DNA of 13,340 bases from Bog-159 sp035602155 (GTDB lineage Bacteria; Acidobacteriota; Terriglobia; Bryobacterales; Bryobacteraceae), in contig DATNMW010000093.1 in the NCBI GenBank assembly GCA_035602155.1, forward strand, positions 1-13,340, written 5' to 3'. The notes below the pieces were generated by a model. That model saw only the letters and a program-made list of their open reading frames with translations, did no database searches and had not been told where the DNA came from. Position numbers and translations under genes: made by a program. Numbering within the stretch: position 1 is the stretch's first letter; every line of letters begins with the position of its first letter. Below, piece by piece: positions 1 to 6,406 of this stretch.

Positions 1-176
1 AATTCATGCGCGTGCGCCGCCGCCAGGATGCGGAAGAAAGGGCCGCCAAAGTCGGGGTGAAGCTGGTATTCCCGATCTTCTTCTTCATCCTGCCTTCCAT
101 CCTGGTGGTGGCGGCCGGCCCCGGCATTTTACAGGTTTTCAAATATTTGTTCCCCCTGATGAGGGGGGAACGATAG
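1..176 (+). CDS. Type II secretion system F-domain protein, TadC-like (3' end only)
   Basis: Only the last 57 codons are in the window, in the frame beginning at base 3 and ending with TAG at 174-176. The visible tail has a charged stretch (RVRRRQDAEERAAK) followed by a long hydrophobic helix (FPIFFFILPSILVVAAGP) and a short cytoplasmic end. This charged-then-hydrophobic C terminus is characteristic of TadC/GspF family inner-membrane platform proteins, where the segment is the last transmembrane helix. TadC works with TadB and the TadA ATPase to assemble Flp-type pili or related secretion filaments. The gene start and most of the F domain lie upstream of the window, so the exact subfamily (TadB versus TadC) is inferred from the tail alone. 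Confidence 0.75.
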   Translation, partial: FMRVRRRQDAEERAAKVGVKLVFPIFFFILPSILVVAAGPGILQVFKYLFPLMRGER

Positions 177-184
177 AGAGGAGG
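177..184 (+). promoter_or_regulatory. Ribosome binding site for the 30-residue ORF
   Basis: The purine run AGAGGAGG lies directly after the upstream stop codon and 9 nt before the GTG at 194. It is one of the best Shine-Dalgarno matches in the window, where most genes have none, and is the main reason to accept the GTG start of the tiny ORF that follows. Confidence 0.6.
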
Positions 185-193
185 AACCGCAAC

Positions 194-286
194 GTGAATA
201 ACTTACTTCAACTCGCCTTATGGCTCGCCGCCGGAGTGATACTGGTGCTGCTGGTAGCCCGCCGCCGTAAACGCAAGAACATGTAA
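194..286 (+). CDS. Small single-helix membrane protein downstream of TadC-like gene
   Basis: A 30-codon ORF from GTG 194 to TAA 284-286. The product has a short polar start (MNNLL), one hydrophobic helix of about 18 residues (LALWLAAGVILVLLVA) and a strongly basic tail (RRRKRKNM). This predicts an N-out/C-in single-pass membrane protein by the positive-inside rule. A strong Shine-Dalgarno sequence sits 9 nt upstream, and the gene starts 17 nt after the secretion gene ends, so the two are probably cotranscribed. No family is recognised. It could be a small accessory subunit of the Tad machinery or simply a membrane micropeptide. The case rests on the RBS, spacing and clean membrane topology, not on homology. 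Confidence 0.5.
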   Translation: MNNLLQLALWLAAGVILVLLVARRRKRKNM

Positions 287-300
287 GTGTACCCGCGTGA

Positions 301-320
301 GGCAGGCGGCTTCGTCTGCC
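301..320 (+). terminator. Possible weak hairpin terminator after the tad-linked ORFs
   Basis: GGCAGGC (301-307) pairs with GTCTGCC (314-320), including one G-T pair, around a six-base loop, 14 nt after the stop of the small ORF. No T-tract follows, so intrinsic termination is doubtful. It may only be a 3'-end stabilising stem. Confidence 0.25.
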
Positions 321-445
321 TTGCCGGCACTCGGCGAGATCTGCGTGCGGTCCCTGCGTTACGCCGCGCTCCACTGCCGCTACAGGCATGTCGGGCGCGC
401 GCTCCAGTGCGCCTTCCGGATTGCCGGCGGCGCCGGACACCACCA

Positions 446-570
446 TCGGCCATCCCGCGTAACCACTTCTTTAGCGCCCGGAAACCCGGGCGATAGTCGA
501 AGGGCAGCGACCCGGCTCGGTGCGCTTCGCGCCATCGGCCGAATGGACGTAGGTTTCGCGTGATGGCCGA
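446..570. repeat. Long inverted repeat with internal hairpins
   Basis: The 19-base arm at 446-464 (TCGGCCATCCCGCGTAACC) is the reverse complement of 552-570 with two mismatches. The 87 bases between contain a 7-bp GC stem with a four-base loop (475-481 with 486-492) and a second short GC hairpin around base 530. On paper the whole folds as a multi-branched structure of about 125 nt. It could be a processed 3'-UTR structure, a small RNA, or a decayed miniature element. No flanking target duplication was identified. Confidence 0.45.
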
Positions 571-664
571 AAAAGCTGATGTGTTCCACGTCCCTTAACC
601 GTACGCTGCTTCAAGTCGGCAGAGGGGCGCGTGGTTGTCCACCACAAGCTGGGGATTGTTCGGA

Positions 665-1804
665 TTAAAACTTGTTCAGTTCGTCGGCCAGCGCCTTTGG
701 CCCCTTCTTGCGGTACAGATCCGTCAAACGCTGCTCTTCCGGCGACGGTTCCAGAATACCCAGAAGCTGGGCGCTGGCCAGCGATGCGCGATTCGGAATC
801 CAAACCTTGCCATCGGCAAATTCCACTTGGCCGACGAAGCCCGTCATGCCCGCGATGGAGACCGGAGCGCCGCCGTCGTTCGACAGCCGCGAGAACCGCA
901 AGGCGGTATCCTGCAGTACGCGACTGGTGCTGCCGGCTTTCAGGTTGAACTCGGGACCGGAAGCCGGCACCGAACCGGCCATATATTGTTTGCCTTGCCG
1001 GTCGGTCACGATCCAATCGATCTCCACAGAGCGTACCTGCCGGGAGGAAAGATTGCGCACGTCGATCCGGGGATTGCGCGCTTCATTGCCCGCGACCTCG
1101 GCCCACCCTTCAACAGGTTCCACCGGCTCATCCGGGAAGCGCAAAAACGCGAAGCGCGCGTTGTGCTCTCCCAGCGCAGCGGAGGCTACCGCCCGGCCGC
1201 GGGAGACCTGCACATCCAGGCGCGGGCGCTCAGCTTGACGATTCAGGCTCTCCAGCATGGCCTGCCTCAGCCCTTCCATGCCGTGCAGCGCCAGGATGGA
1301 CTTGAAATACTTGCGGTCGCGCTGGGCTTGCATTTCCCAGGCCGTCATCGTGCGGCGGGAATCCAGCCGGTTCGGGCCGTAGAACGAATAGTCCTGGAAA
1401 AGCACGCCATCCAGGTTCACCTGCACCAGCGGACCGCCCGCGATCTGCGCCGGACGCAATAGCCGCAGGTTGATGCGCACTGGGAAATTCTGAGTGGGCG
1501 GCACGTCCAGGCTGGGCACCGAGACGGAAGCCTTGCCGCCCGGCGTGACTTCCTGCGCGGCCACCAGCAGCGTGACGCCCCGCACCCGGTTTGGACTGGA
1601 GTTGTGCAGCGTGAGAGTTACATCCAGATCCAGCACAACCGCGCTGCCCCGCTGGGTGACGTGCGACTCACCCAAGTTCTCCGAGATCAGAGTCAGGGGA
1701 GAATCCGGGGGCAGGTTGATCTTCACCGAGTGGTCGAGCGTGGTTTCCTGCGCGTACAGCGCCGCGATGCCCGCCAGCAATAGAATCGCAAATTTACTGG
1801 ACAT
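665..1804 (-). CDS. Secreted protein of unknown function in sigma/anti-sigma operon
   Basis: The 379-residue product begins with a clear signal peptide: short basic start, hydrophobic core at about residues 5-17, and a probable cleavage site after LYA near residue 18. The mature part is polar, with several segments of alternating hydrophobic residues that suggest beta-rich domains. A segment near residues 25-115 (LDVTLTLHNSSPNRVRG) resembles immunoglobulin-like exported domains. No catalytic motif or membrane anchor is visible, and the family is not recognised. The ATG at 1802-1804 overlaps the last 11 bases of the anti-sigma gene, so translation is probably coupled and the protein belongs to the same sigma-factor regulon. 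A role as an envelope sensor partner or as the main target of the ECF system is inference from context only. Confidence 0.75.
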   Translation of the reverse strand: MSSKFAILLLAGIAALYAQETTLDHSVKINLPPDSPLTLISENLGESHVTQRGSAVVLDLDVTLTLHNSSPNRVRGVTLLVAAQEVTPGGKASVSVPSLDVPPTQNFPVRINLRLLRPAQIAGGPLVQVNLDGVLFQDYSFYGPNRLDSRRTMTAWEMQAQRDRKYFKSILALHGMEGLRQAMLESLNRQAERPRLDVQVSRGRAVASAALGEHNARFAFLRFPDEPVEPVEGWAEVAGNEARNPRIDVRNLSSRQVRSVEIDWIVTDRQGKQYMAGSVPASGPEFNLKAGSTSRVLQDTALRFSRLSNDGGAPVSIAGMTGFVGQVEFADGKVWIPNRASLASAQLLGILEPSPEEQRLTDLYRKKGPKALADELNKF

Positions 1805-2372
1805 ACAAGTTATTTATCGTTACGTTGCCCGTGTCGGAATCCACATAGCCGGCGCGCATGGAGCCTTCCGCTCCCGCGGAATACGTCACGTCGCCGGTGC
1901 GCACATGCCGCAGGCTCAAGGTCTGCCCGCCCTGATTCAATTCGATGCCGTTGGCGGTGGCGCGCAACACCGCGCTCTCGCCGGCGACGGTGGGCGGCGT
2001 TTCGGGCGTGGGCCGCTGTAGGAGCAATCCCGTAGCTACCAACGCCATCACACTGGCGCAAGCCGCAACCGTGCGTACGCCGGACAAAATCCCAAACGGC
2101 GCGAAAGGTGCGGCGGTCCGCTCGCCGCGCACGCATTCGCCGGCCTCCAGGCCCAGCCGGATATTGGCCTTCATCTCGGCGGCCAGCCGGTTCCAAGAGA
2201 TGGCCGGCAATTCATTCAGCGCAGCCAGATTGTCGCGCGCCGATGCGAACGCCTGCACCTCGTCGCGGCACTCGCCGCAATGGGACAGGTGACGCTCCGT
2301 GCGCCGGCGGGTGAACCAACCGAGATCCCGGCCGGCGTAAAGAGCCAGGATGGACTGATTCGGATGCGTCAT
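1794..2372 (-). CDS. Anti-sigma factor with N-terminal zinc finger and one transmembrane helix
   Basis: The 192-residue product would bind and restrain the ECF sigma factor encoded just upstream. Residues 24-40 carry the zinc-binding anti-sigma (ZAS) motif H28-x3-C32-x2-C35, in HLSHCGECRDE. A single hydrophobic segment at about 100-118 (TVAACASVMALVATGLLL) is the likely membrane span, leaving a periplasmic tail of about 70 residues as the sensory part. I chose the ATG at 2370-2372 because it forms an ATGA overlap with the sigma stop codon, has a purine-rich AGAGGAAG just upstream, and begins right before conserved sequence. An upstream in-frame start at 2450 would lie inside the sigma gene. 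The signal sensed and any regulated proteolysis are unknown. Confidence 0.85.
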   Translation of the reverse strand: MTHPNQSILALYAGRDLGWFTRRRTERHLSHCGECRDEVQAFASARDNLAALNELPAISWNRLAAEMKANIRLGLEAGECVRGERTAAPFAPFGILSGVRTVAACASVMALVATGLLLQRPTPETPPTVAGESAVLRATANGIELNQGGQTLSLRHVRTGDVTYSAGAEGSMRAGYVDSDTGNVTINNLYVQ

Positions 2373-2893
2373 GGCTTCCTCTTTTCCATATACTTTCGAA
2401 GCTTCGTGCGCGCGTTGGCGATGTGCGACCGCACCGTTGCCTTGGAACAATCCAGTCTGCGCGCCACTTCCTCGGCCGGCAGACCCTCCACATCGCGCAG
2501 CATCAGCGCCGCCCGCTCACGCCCAGTCAGCAAGCGCAAGCCGTCTTCCAGATAGTCGCGCTGCTCGGAGCGCAGCAGAATATCCTCCGGACTCTCGTCG
2601 TGGCTTTCCGGCGCGGCGTCCAGTTCGCAATAGGATACGCGCCCGCTGCGCCGCAGAAAATCGATGGCGGTATTGGTCGCAATACGCGAGAGCCAATGCG
2701 CCGCCTTTTGGCCGTCCTTGAGCTGCTCCTGCCGCTGCAGCGCCTTGATGAAGGCTTCCTGCGTGAGATCCTGGGCATCGGCCACATTGCCTACGATCCG
2801 GTAGATTTGGACGAAGATTCGGCGTAAATGGTCGGAAACAAACCTGTTCTGCGCCTCCAGGAGTTCCAGGCCGGGATCGACAACTTCGCTCAT
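2369..2893 (-). CDS. ECF-family RNA polymerase sigma factor
   Basis: The 174-residue product is a group IV sigma factor. Region 2 spans roughly residues 22-85 and includes the region 2.2 core AQDLTQEAFIKAL (residues 40-52) and the region 2.3/2.4 helix HWLSRIATNTAIDFLRR. After an acidic linker near residues 90-115, region 4 runs from about 115 to 170 and ends with the helix-turn-helix EEVARRLDCSKATVRSHI that reads the -35 element. The ATG at 2893 gives the usual ECF length. A longer reading from TTG 2962 would add 23 residues unlike sigma factors and would cover a direct repeat. Its stop overlaps the anti-sigma start by four bases, the standard coupled arrangement. The repeats upstream at 2933-2961 may be its control site. 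Confidence 0.88.
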   Translation of the reverse strand: MSEVVDPGLELLEAQNRFVSDHLRRIFVQIYRIVGNVADAQDLTQEAFIKALQRQEQLKDGQKAAHWLSRIATNTAIDFLRRSGRVSYCELDAAPESHDESPEDILLRSEQRDYLEDGLRLLTGRERAALMLRDVEGLPAEEVARRLDCSKATVRSHIANARTKLRKYMEKRKP

Positions 2894-2932
2894 GAGGGCG
2901 TAAAGTACGGCTTCCACGGTCCTGTAGATGTG

Positions 2933-2961
2933 ACGTGGAAACACTCTAAAACGTGGAAACA
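2933..2961. repeat. Paired 11-bp direct repeat in the divergent control region
   Basis: ACGTGGAAACA occurs at 2933-2943 and again at 2951-2961, a period of 18 bp, less than two helical turns. An inverted 7-bp version (TTCCACG) lies at 2912-2918. The cluster sits between the divergent sigma-factor and thiolase genes. Its GGAAAC core is reminiscent of the GGAAC-type -35 element of ECF promoters, read on the plus strand. It may be a regulator site or a set of promoter elements; which gene it controls cannot be decided here. Confidence 0.4.
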
Positions 2962-3031
2962 AAGCTGGCAGGGGATTCCTACCGGCACTAAGCTAATTCT
3001 AGCCCAGCGGGGCCGCACGGCGGGGCTGTAC

Positions 3032-3037
3032 TACAAT
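3032..3037 (+). promoter_or_regulatory. Candidate -10 box of the thiolase operon, giving a near-leaderless mRNA
   Basis: TACAAT (five of six matches to TATAAT) ends 8 bases before the thiolase ATG at 3046. A start site 7-9 nt downstream would place the mRNA 5' end at or next to the start codon, which fits the lack of any Shine-Dalgarno sequence. No convincing -35 hexamer is visible at the expected spacing (3009-3014 is GGGGCC). Confidence 0.4.
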
Positions 3038-3045
3038 GTAGCCGT

Positions 3046-4206
3046 ATGAGACCTGTAGCCGTAATCGGCATCGGGAAAACCCCGTTTGGGGCGTTTCACG
3101 GCCGCGACCTCCGTTCGCTCGCGGTGGAGGCCGGTGAAAAGTGCCTCAAGAACGGGCACACGACACCCTCGCAGGTGGATGCGTTTTTCCTCGGCAACTT
3201 CGCTGGCCCCTCATTTACAGGCCAAAATCACTTGGCACCCTACGTTTCCACGGCCCTCGGCATTCAGGGTGTTCCGGCCACCCGCGTGGAGGCCGCCTGC
3301 GCTTCGAGCGGCTCCGCCTTCTTCCACGCCTATGCCGGCGTCGCCAGCGGTGTGTACGATCTCGTCCTGGTAGTGGGAGTGGAGAAGATGACCTCGCAGC
3401 CTACTCCCCGGGTGACTGAGATCCTGGCTGGCGCGGGCGATTGCGCGGGCGAAATCAAGGCCGGTTCCACATTCGCTTCGCTGTTTGCCATGATCGCGCG
3501 CCGCCACATGTACCAGTTCGGCACCACCCGCGAACATCTGGCCGCCGTGGCCGTGAAGAACCACGCCAATGGCGCGCTGAATCCCGATGCGCAGATGCGC
3601 AAGGTTATCACCATGGAGCAGGCCATGGCCGGCAAACCCATCGCCGACCCTCTGAATCTTTACGATTGCTCGCTGATCAGCGACGGAGCGGCTGCGGTAT
3701 TGCTCGCGCCCGCCGAGCGCGCCGGCGAGTTCACCGACAAGCCCGTGCGCATACTTGGGGTCGCGCAGGCTTCCGACTTTGTAGCGCTGGACCAGAAACC
3801 GGACATCACCACGTTCCCGTCGGTGCGCCTGGCATCTGCGAAGGCTTATCGCATGGCTGGTGTGGGGCCGGCGGATATCCAACTCGCCGAACTGCACGAC
3901 TGCTTCACCATCGCCGAGATCATTGCGATCGAAGATTTGGGGTTCGCGCCGCGCGGCGGTGGCGGACCGTTCACGTTGGCAGGACACTCCGCGCGCACGG
4001 GCGATAAACCGATCAACACCAGCGGCGGGCTGAAGTCCAAAGGGCATCCGGTTGGCGCGACCGGAGTGGCGCAGATCTGCGACCTGGTTCTGCAAATGCG
4101 CTGCGAAGCGGGCGAACGGCAGGTGCCGCGGCATTCGCTGGGGCTCGCGCAAAACCTGGGCGGTTCGGGCGCAACGTGTGTGGTGACTATTCTGGGGACC
4201 GTATGA
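3046..4206 (+). CDS. Thiolase family protein, SCP2/archaeal acetyl-CoA acetyltransferase type
   Basis: The 386-residue product belongs to the thiolase superfamily, which makes or cleaves 3-ketoacyl-CoA. The nucleophilic cysteine is C85 in EAACASSG. The two catalytic histidine motifs are HDCF (H284) and GHPVGATG (H334). The C-terminal motif is NLGGSGAT (about 370-377), without the second catalytic cysteine of classical degradative thiolases. This pattern matches the SCP2-like/archaeal group, whose members often pair with a DUF35 OB-fold protein, and one follows here with an ATGA overlap. Length is normal for the group. There is no Shine-Dalgarno sequence; a TACAAT box just upstream suggests a leaderless transcript. 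The substrate is not readable from sequence; acetoacetyl-CoA or a branched 3-ketoacyl-CoA are possible. Confidence 0.88.
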   Translation: MRPVAVIGIGKTPFGAFHGRDLRSLAVEAGEKCLKNGHTTPSQVDAFFLGNFAGPSFTGQNHLAPYVSTALGIQGVPATRVEAACASSGSAFFHAYAGVASGVYDLVLVVGVEKMTSQPTPRVTEILAGAGDCAGEIKAGSTFASLFAMIARRHMYQFGTTREHLAAVAVKNHANGALNPDAQMRKVITMEQAMAGKPIADPLNLYDCSLISDGAAAVLLAPAERAGEFTDKPVRILGVAQASDFVALDQKPDITTFPSVRLASAKAYRMAGVGPADIQLAELHDCFTIAEIIAIEDLGFAPRGGGGPFTLAGHSARTGDKPINTSGGLKSKGHPVGATGVAQICDLVLQMRCEAGERQVPRHSLGLAQNLGGSGATCVVTILGTV

Positions 4207-4418
4207 GCGACGCAACGGGGACTATTTATACGGAAACCGTGATCTACTCTACGACCGAGGCGTTCGCCGCCGACGTGCCCTATCAGACGGCCATCGTGTC
4301 TCTTGATGCGGGGGGGCGCGTGACTGGGCGGATTCTGGGAGAGCGTGTGTCGATTGACGACCGCGTGGCGCGCGTCGAAATCCGCGATGGCGTGCCGTTT
4401 TTCAGGAAAATCGCATGA
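4203..4418 (+). CDS. DUF35-type OB-fold protein lacking the zinc ribbon, thiolase partner
   Basis: The 71-residue product matches the OB-fold half of DUF35/COG1545 proteins: a start GTIYTETVIY, then PYQTAIVSLDAGGRV and GRILGERVSIDDRV, typical of the five-strand barrel. Most family members have an N-terminal four-cysteine zinc ribbon. This one has no cysteine at all, so it is a barrel-only form. In archaea such proteins bridge thiolase and HMG-CoA synthase and help channel acyl-CoA, so a structural role beside the upstream thiolase is the natural reading. The ATG at 4203 was chosen because it overlaps the thiolase stop as ATGA; the upstream in-frame ATG at 4176 lies inside the thiolase gene. 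Its own stop overlaps the next start the same way. Confidence 0.75.
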   Translation: MSDATGTIYTETVIYSTTEAFAADVPYQTAIVSLDAGGRVTGRILGERVSIDDRVARVEIRDGVPFFRKIA

Positions 4419-5596
4419 AGCTGGCGGAGCGGATGAACCACATCGGCGTGGAGGGCGCTTTCGACGTGTTGGTGCGGGCGCGGGCGTTGGAGGCCACAGG
4501 GCGCAACATCATCCACCTGGAGATCGGCGAGCCGGATTTTCCCACGCCGGCGCATATCGTAGAGGCGGCCAAGCGCGCCCTCGACGAGGGTTGGACGCGC
4601 TACGGTCCGCCGCAGGGATTCCCCGAATTGCGCGAGGCCGTGGCGGAAGATGTTTCGCGGCGGCGCGGGATTCGCGTGGGCGCCGAGAACGTTTCGATCG
4701 TGCCGGGCGGCAAGCCCATGATCTTCTTCCCGATGCTGGCGCTGCTGGAGCCGGGCGACGAGGCGATCTACCCGAATCCCGGATTCCCGATCTATGAATC
4801 GATGATCCGGACGCTGGGCGCCACGCCGGTCCCCATGCCGCTGGTGGAGAGTCGCGGATTCTCGTTCGACCTGGATCTGCTGCGCGACAAGCTCAGCGGC
4901 CGGACCAAGATGCTGGTCCTGAATTCGCCGCAGAATCCCACAGGCGGAGTGATCCCGGAAGAGGACATGCGGGTGATTGCGGATATGGTGCGAGACCGCG
5001 ATTTGATCGTGCTAGCCGATGAAATCTATTCGCGGATCTATTACGAAGATGCGCCGGTTTCGATCGCCAGCTATCCGGGCATGCTGGAGAAGACCATTAT
5101 TCTGGACGGCTTTTCGAAGACTTACGCGATGACCGGATGGCGCATGGGCTACGGTGTTATGCCCACGTGGCTGGTGGAAGCGGTCAACAAGCTGATGGTG
5201 AATTCGTGCTCCTGTGTGGCAAGCTTCACGCAGCGGGCGGGGATCGCGGCGTTACGCGGCCCGCAGGGACCTGTGGACGCAATGGTCGCGGAATTCCGGC
5301 GGCGGCGCGACGCATTTTGCGAAGGGCTGAACAGGATTCCGGGTTTCCGATGCGCGCTTCCGGGAGGCGCGTTTTACGCTTATGCCAATGTCGAGGGGAC
5401 CGGCATTCCATCGAAAGAGATGGCCGCTCTGCTGCTGGAGGAAGCCGGCGTTGCGGGGTTGAATGGCGGCGCGTTCGGCGATTACGGCGAAGGGTATATT
5501 CGGTTTAGCTACGCGAATTCGCTGGAGAATTTGATGGAGGCGGTGGGGCGGATTGAGAAGGTGGCGGTGCGGTGGGAGGTGGTCGAGGCGCGGTAG
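4415..5596 (+). CDS. PLP-dependent class I/II aminotransferase
   Basis: The 393-residue product is a fold-type I aminotransferase of the AspC/AlaA-like group, moving an amino group between an amino acid and a 2-oxo acid. Visible landmarks are the substrate loop IGEPDFPTP (37-45), the YGPPQGFPELR segment (63-73), NPTG with N174, the D202/Y205 pair in ADEIYSR, the PLP Schiff-base lysine K235 in GFSKTYAMTGWR, and the carboxylate-binding arginine R363 in YIRFSYA. All key residues are present and the length is typical. It starts in an ATGA overlap with the DUF35 gene and is probably translated from the same mRNA. Which amino acid it uses cannot be told. Its pairing with a thiolase suggests a pathway linking acyl-CoA and amino-acid metabolism. 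Confidence 0.9.
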   Translation: MKLAERMNHIGVEGAFDVLVRARALEATGRNIIHLEIGEPDFPTPAHIVEAAKRALDEGWTRYGPPQGFPELREAVAEDVSRRRGIRVGAENVSIVPGGKPMIFFPMLALLEPGDEAIYPNPGFPIYESMIRTLGATPVPMPLVESRGFSFDLDLLRDKLSGRTKMLVLNSPQNPTGGVIPEEDMRVIADMVRDRDLIVLADEIYSRIYYEDAPVSIASYPGMLEKTIILDGFSKTYAMTGWRMGYGVMPTWLVEAVNKLMVNSCSCVASFTQRAGIAALRGPQGPVDAMVAEFRRRRDAFCEGLNRIPGFRCALPGGAFYAYANVEGTGIPSKEMAALLLEEAGVAGLNGGAFGDYGEGYIRFSYANSLENLMEAVGRIEKVAVRWEVVEAR

Positions 5597-5617
5597 AATG
5601 GAAGGCTGCGTGATCCG

Positions 5618-5942
5618 ATGAATATCGATGATCGGCTGGATCGGTTGACCGAACGCCATGAAGCTCTGACACAATCGGTCGAACTGCTCGGGGTGCAAAT
5701 TCATGCACTATCCGAGGAAGCAGGACCGCGAAAACACGGCAATCAACCACACGTTGCGCCGCGCCATCCGCATGGCAGTGAACGAGGCGCGTAACGAACG
5801 GCGTCGCCGCCAGACGCTCGATGAATACTTTACGAAGTTGGCGGCTGCGCAACTCATTACCGAGGAGAAGATGCAGGTTTTGGAAGACAGGCTGGCGAGG
5901 TATGTCGACGCCTCCTGGGACGGAGGCAGCGGGCACGGGTAA
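5618..5942 (+). pseudogene. Frameshifted copy of the small coiled-coil gene
   Basis: Reading from ATG 5618 gives MNIDDRLDRLTERHEALTQS, almost identical to the intact gene at 6041, but after ELL the frame is lost and the reading stops at TAA 5792-5794 (58 codons). The rest of the family sequence (RENTAINHTLRRAIRMAV and onward) continues in another frame, open from ATG 5703 to 5942. Between shared flanks the segment is 49 bases here (5687-5735) and 69 bases in the sister copy (6110-6178). That 20-base difference explains the shift. The 79-codon second frame might still be translated as a truncated protein, but it has no visible ribosome binding site. A TAGAAT box at 5594-5599, overlapping the aminotransferase stop, may be its promoter remnant. 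Confidence 0.75.
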
Positions 5943-6345
5943 TAACAATGCCGACGGCGCCCTGGGAAGTAGCCGTGCGCCGGTGAAGCGTCGCCTAGCT
6001 TGGCAAATCTGCTAGACTCGACGTTGAGGCGCCAAATTCGATGACGATTGACGACCGGCTGGATCGGCTGACGGAACGCCACGAAGCTCTGACGCAATCG
6101 GTCGAACTGCTCAGGGCACATGGCAACGAGTTGTCGGACCGTCTAGCTAGGCAAGCGGAGAAGTCGGACCGCGAAAACACCGCACTCAACCACACGCTAC
6201 GCCGTGCCATACGTATGGCAGTGACCGAGGCGCGAAACGAGAGGCGCCGCCGCCAGACTCTCGACGAATACATCACGAAGCTGGCCGCTGCGCAACTGAT
6301 AACCGAGGAAAAGGTCCAGCGTACAGACGAGAATCTCGCGCGCCT
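5618..6345 (+). repeat. Tandem duplication of a small coiled-coil gene
   Basis: Bases 5618 to about 5905 and 6041 to about 6345 are closely similar along their whole length, in the same orientation and 423 bases apart. Conserved blocks include the first 24 codons and the later TLRRAIRMAV..EARNERRRRQTLDEY segment. The first copy carries a net 20-base deletion relative to the second, and the two diverge after about 5905/6345. Confidence 0.8.
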
Positions 6346-6406
6346 AGAACAAACCGTTTCGCAATTCATCGACTCAATACGCCGCGGCCCCAACGGCCAC
6401 GCGTAA
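6041..6406 (+). CDS. Small coiled-coil protein, intact copy of a tandem pair
   Basis: The 121-residue product is soluble, highly charged and predicted helical throughout. It starts MTIDDRLDRLTERHEAL with a leucine heptad pattern, continues through a very basic central segment (RRAIRMAVTEARNERRRRQ, about residues 55-75), and ends with a second heptad stretch (LARLEQTVSQFI). There are no cysteines, signal peptide or known catalytic motif. It resembles small coiled-coil hypothetical proteins that I recall as common in Solibacter-type acidobacteria; that is recollection, not a search. The basic middle could bind nucleic acid, and the flanking heptads suggest oligomers. A TAGACT box ends 22 nt before the ATG; only a weak GAGG is present as a ribosome binding site. 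Confidence 0.7.
   Translation: MTIDDRLDRLTERHEALTQSVELLRAHGNELSDRLARQAEKSDRENTALNHTLRRAIRMAVTEARNERRRRQTLDEYITKLAAAQLITEEKVQRTDENLARLEQTVSQFIDSIRRGPNGHA

Larger units (their letters stand above)
287..664. other. Gene-free interval between convergent genes
   Basis: About 380 bases between the end of the plus-strand tad-linked ORFs and the end of the minus-strand secreted-protein gene. Open frames here give arginine/alanine-rich translations with no recognisable domain and are treated as non-coding. The notable content is the weak hairpin at 301-320 and the structured inverted repeat at 446-570. No tRNA or known RNA family was recognised. Confidence 0.6.

Noticed and set aside
471..1016. 181-codon minus-strand ORF overlapping the secreted-protein gene
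   Set aside because: It is in a different frame from the signal-peptide protein, Arg-rich and without recognisable features.
2894..2962. Longer sigma factor start at TTG 2962
   Set aside because: The extra 23 residues do not resemble sigma N termini and would place the direct repeat inside coding sequence.
4176..4202. Upstream ATG for the DUF35 protein
   Set aside because: It would add nine residues that lie inside the thiolase gene. The ATGA overlap start at 4203 fits the family and the operon style.
3211..4215. 334-codon minus-strand ORF opposite the thiolase gene
   Set aside because: The plus strand carries a full thiolase with all catalytic motifs. The antisense translation is rich in Arg/His/Gly with no domain, a typical shadow in GC-rich DNA.
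5910..5927. GCCTCC...GGAGGC hairpin as terminator of the broken coiled-coil copy
   Set aside because: The stem is only 6 bp, lies within the reading frame and has no T-tract after it.
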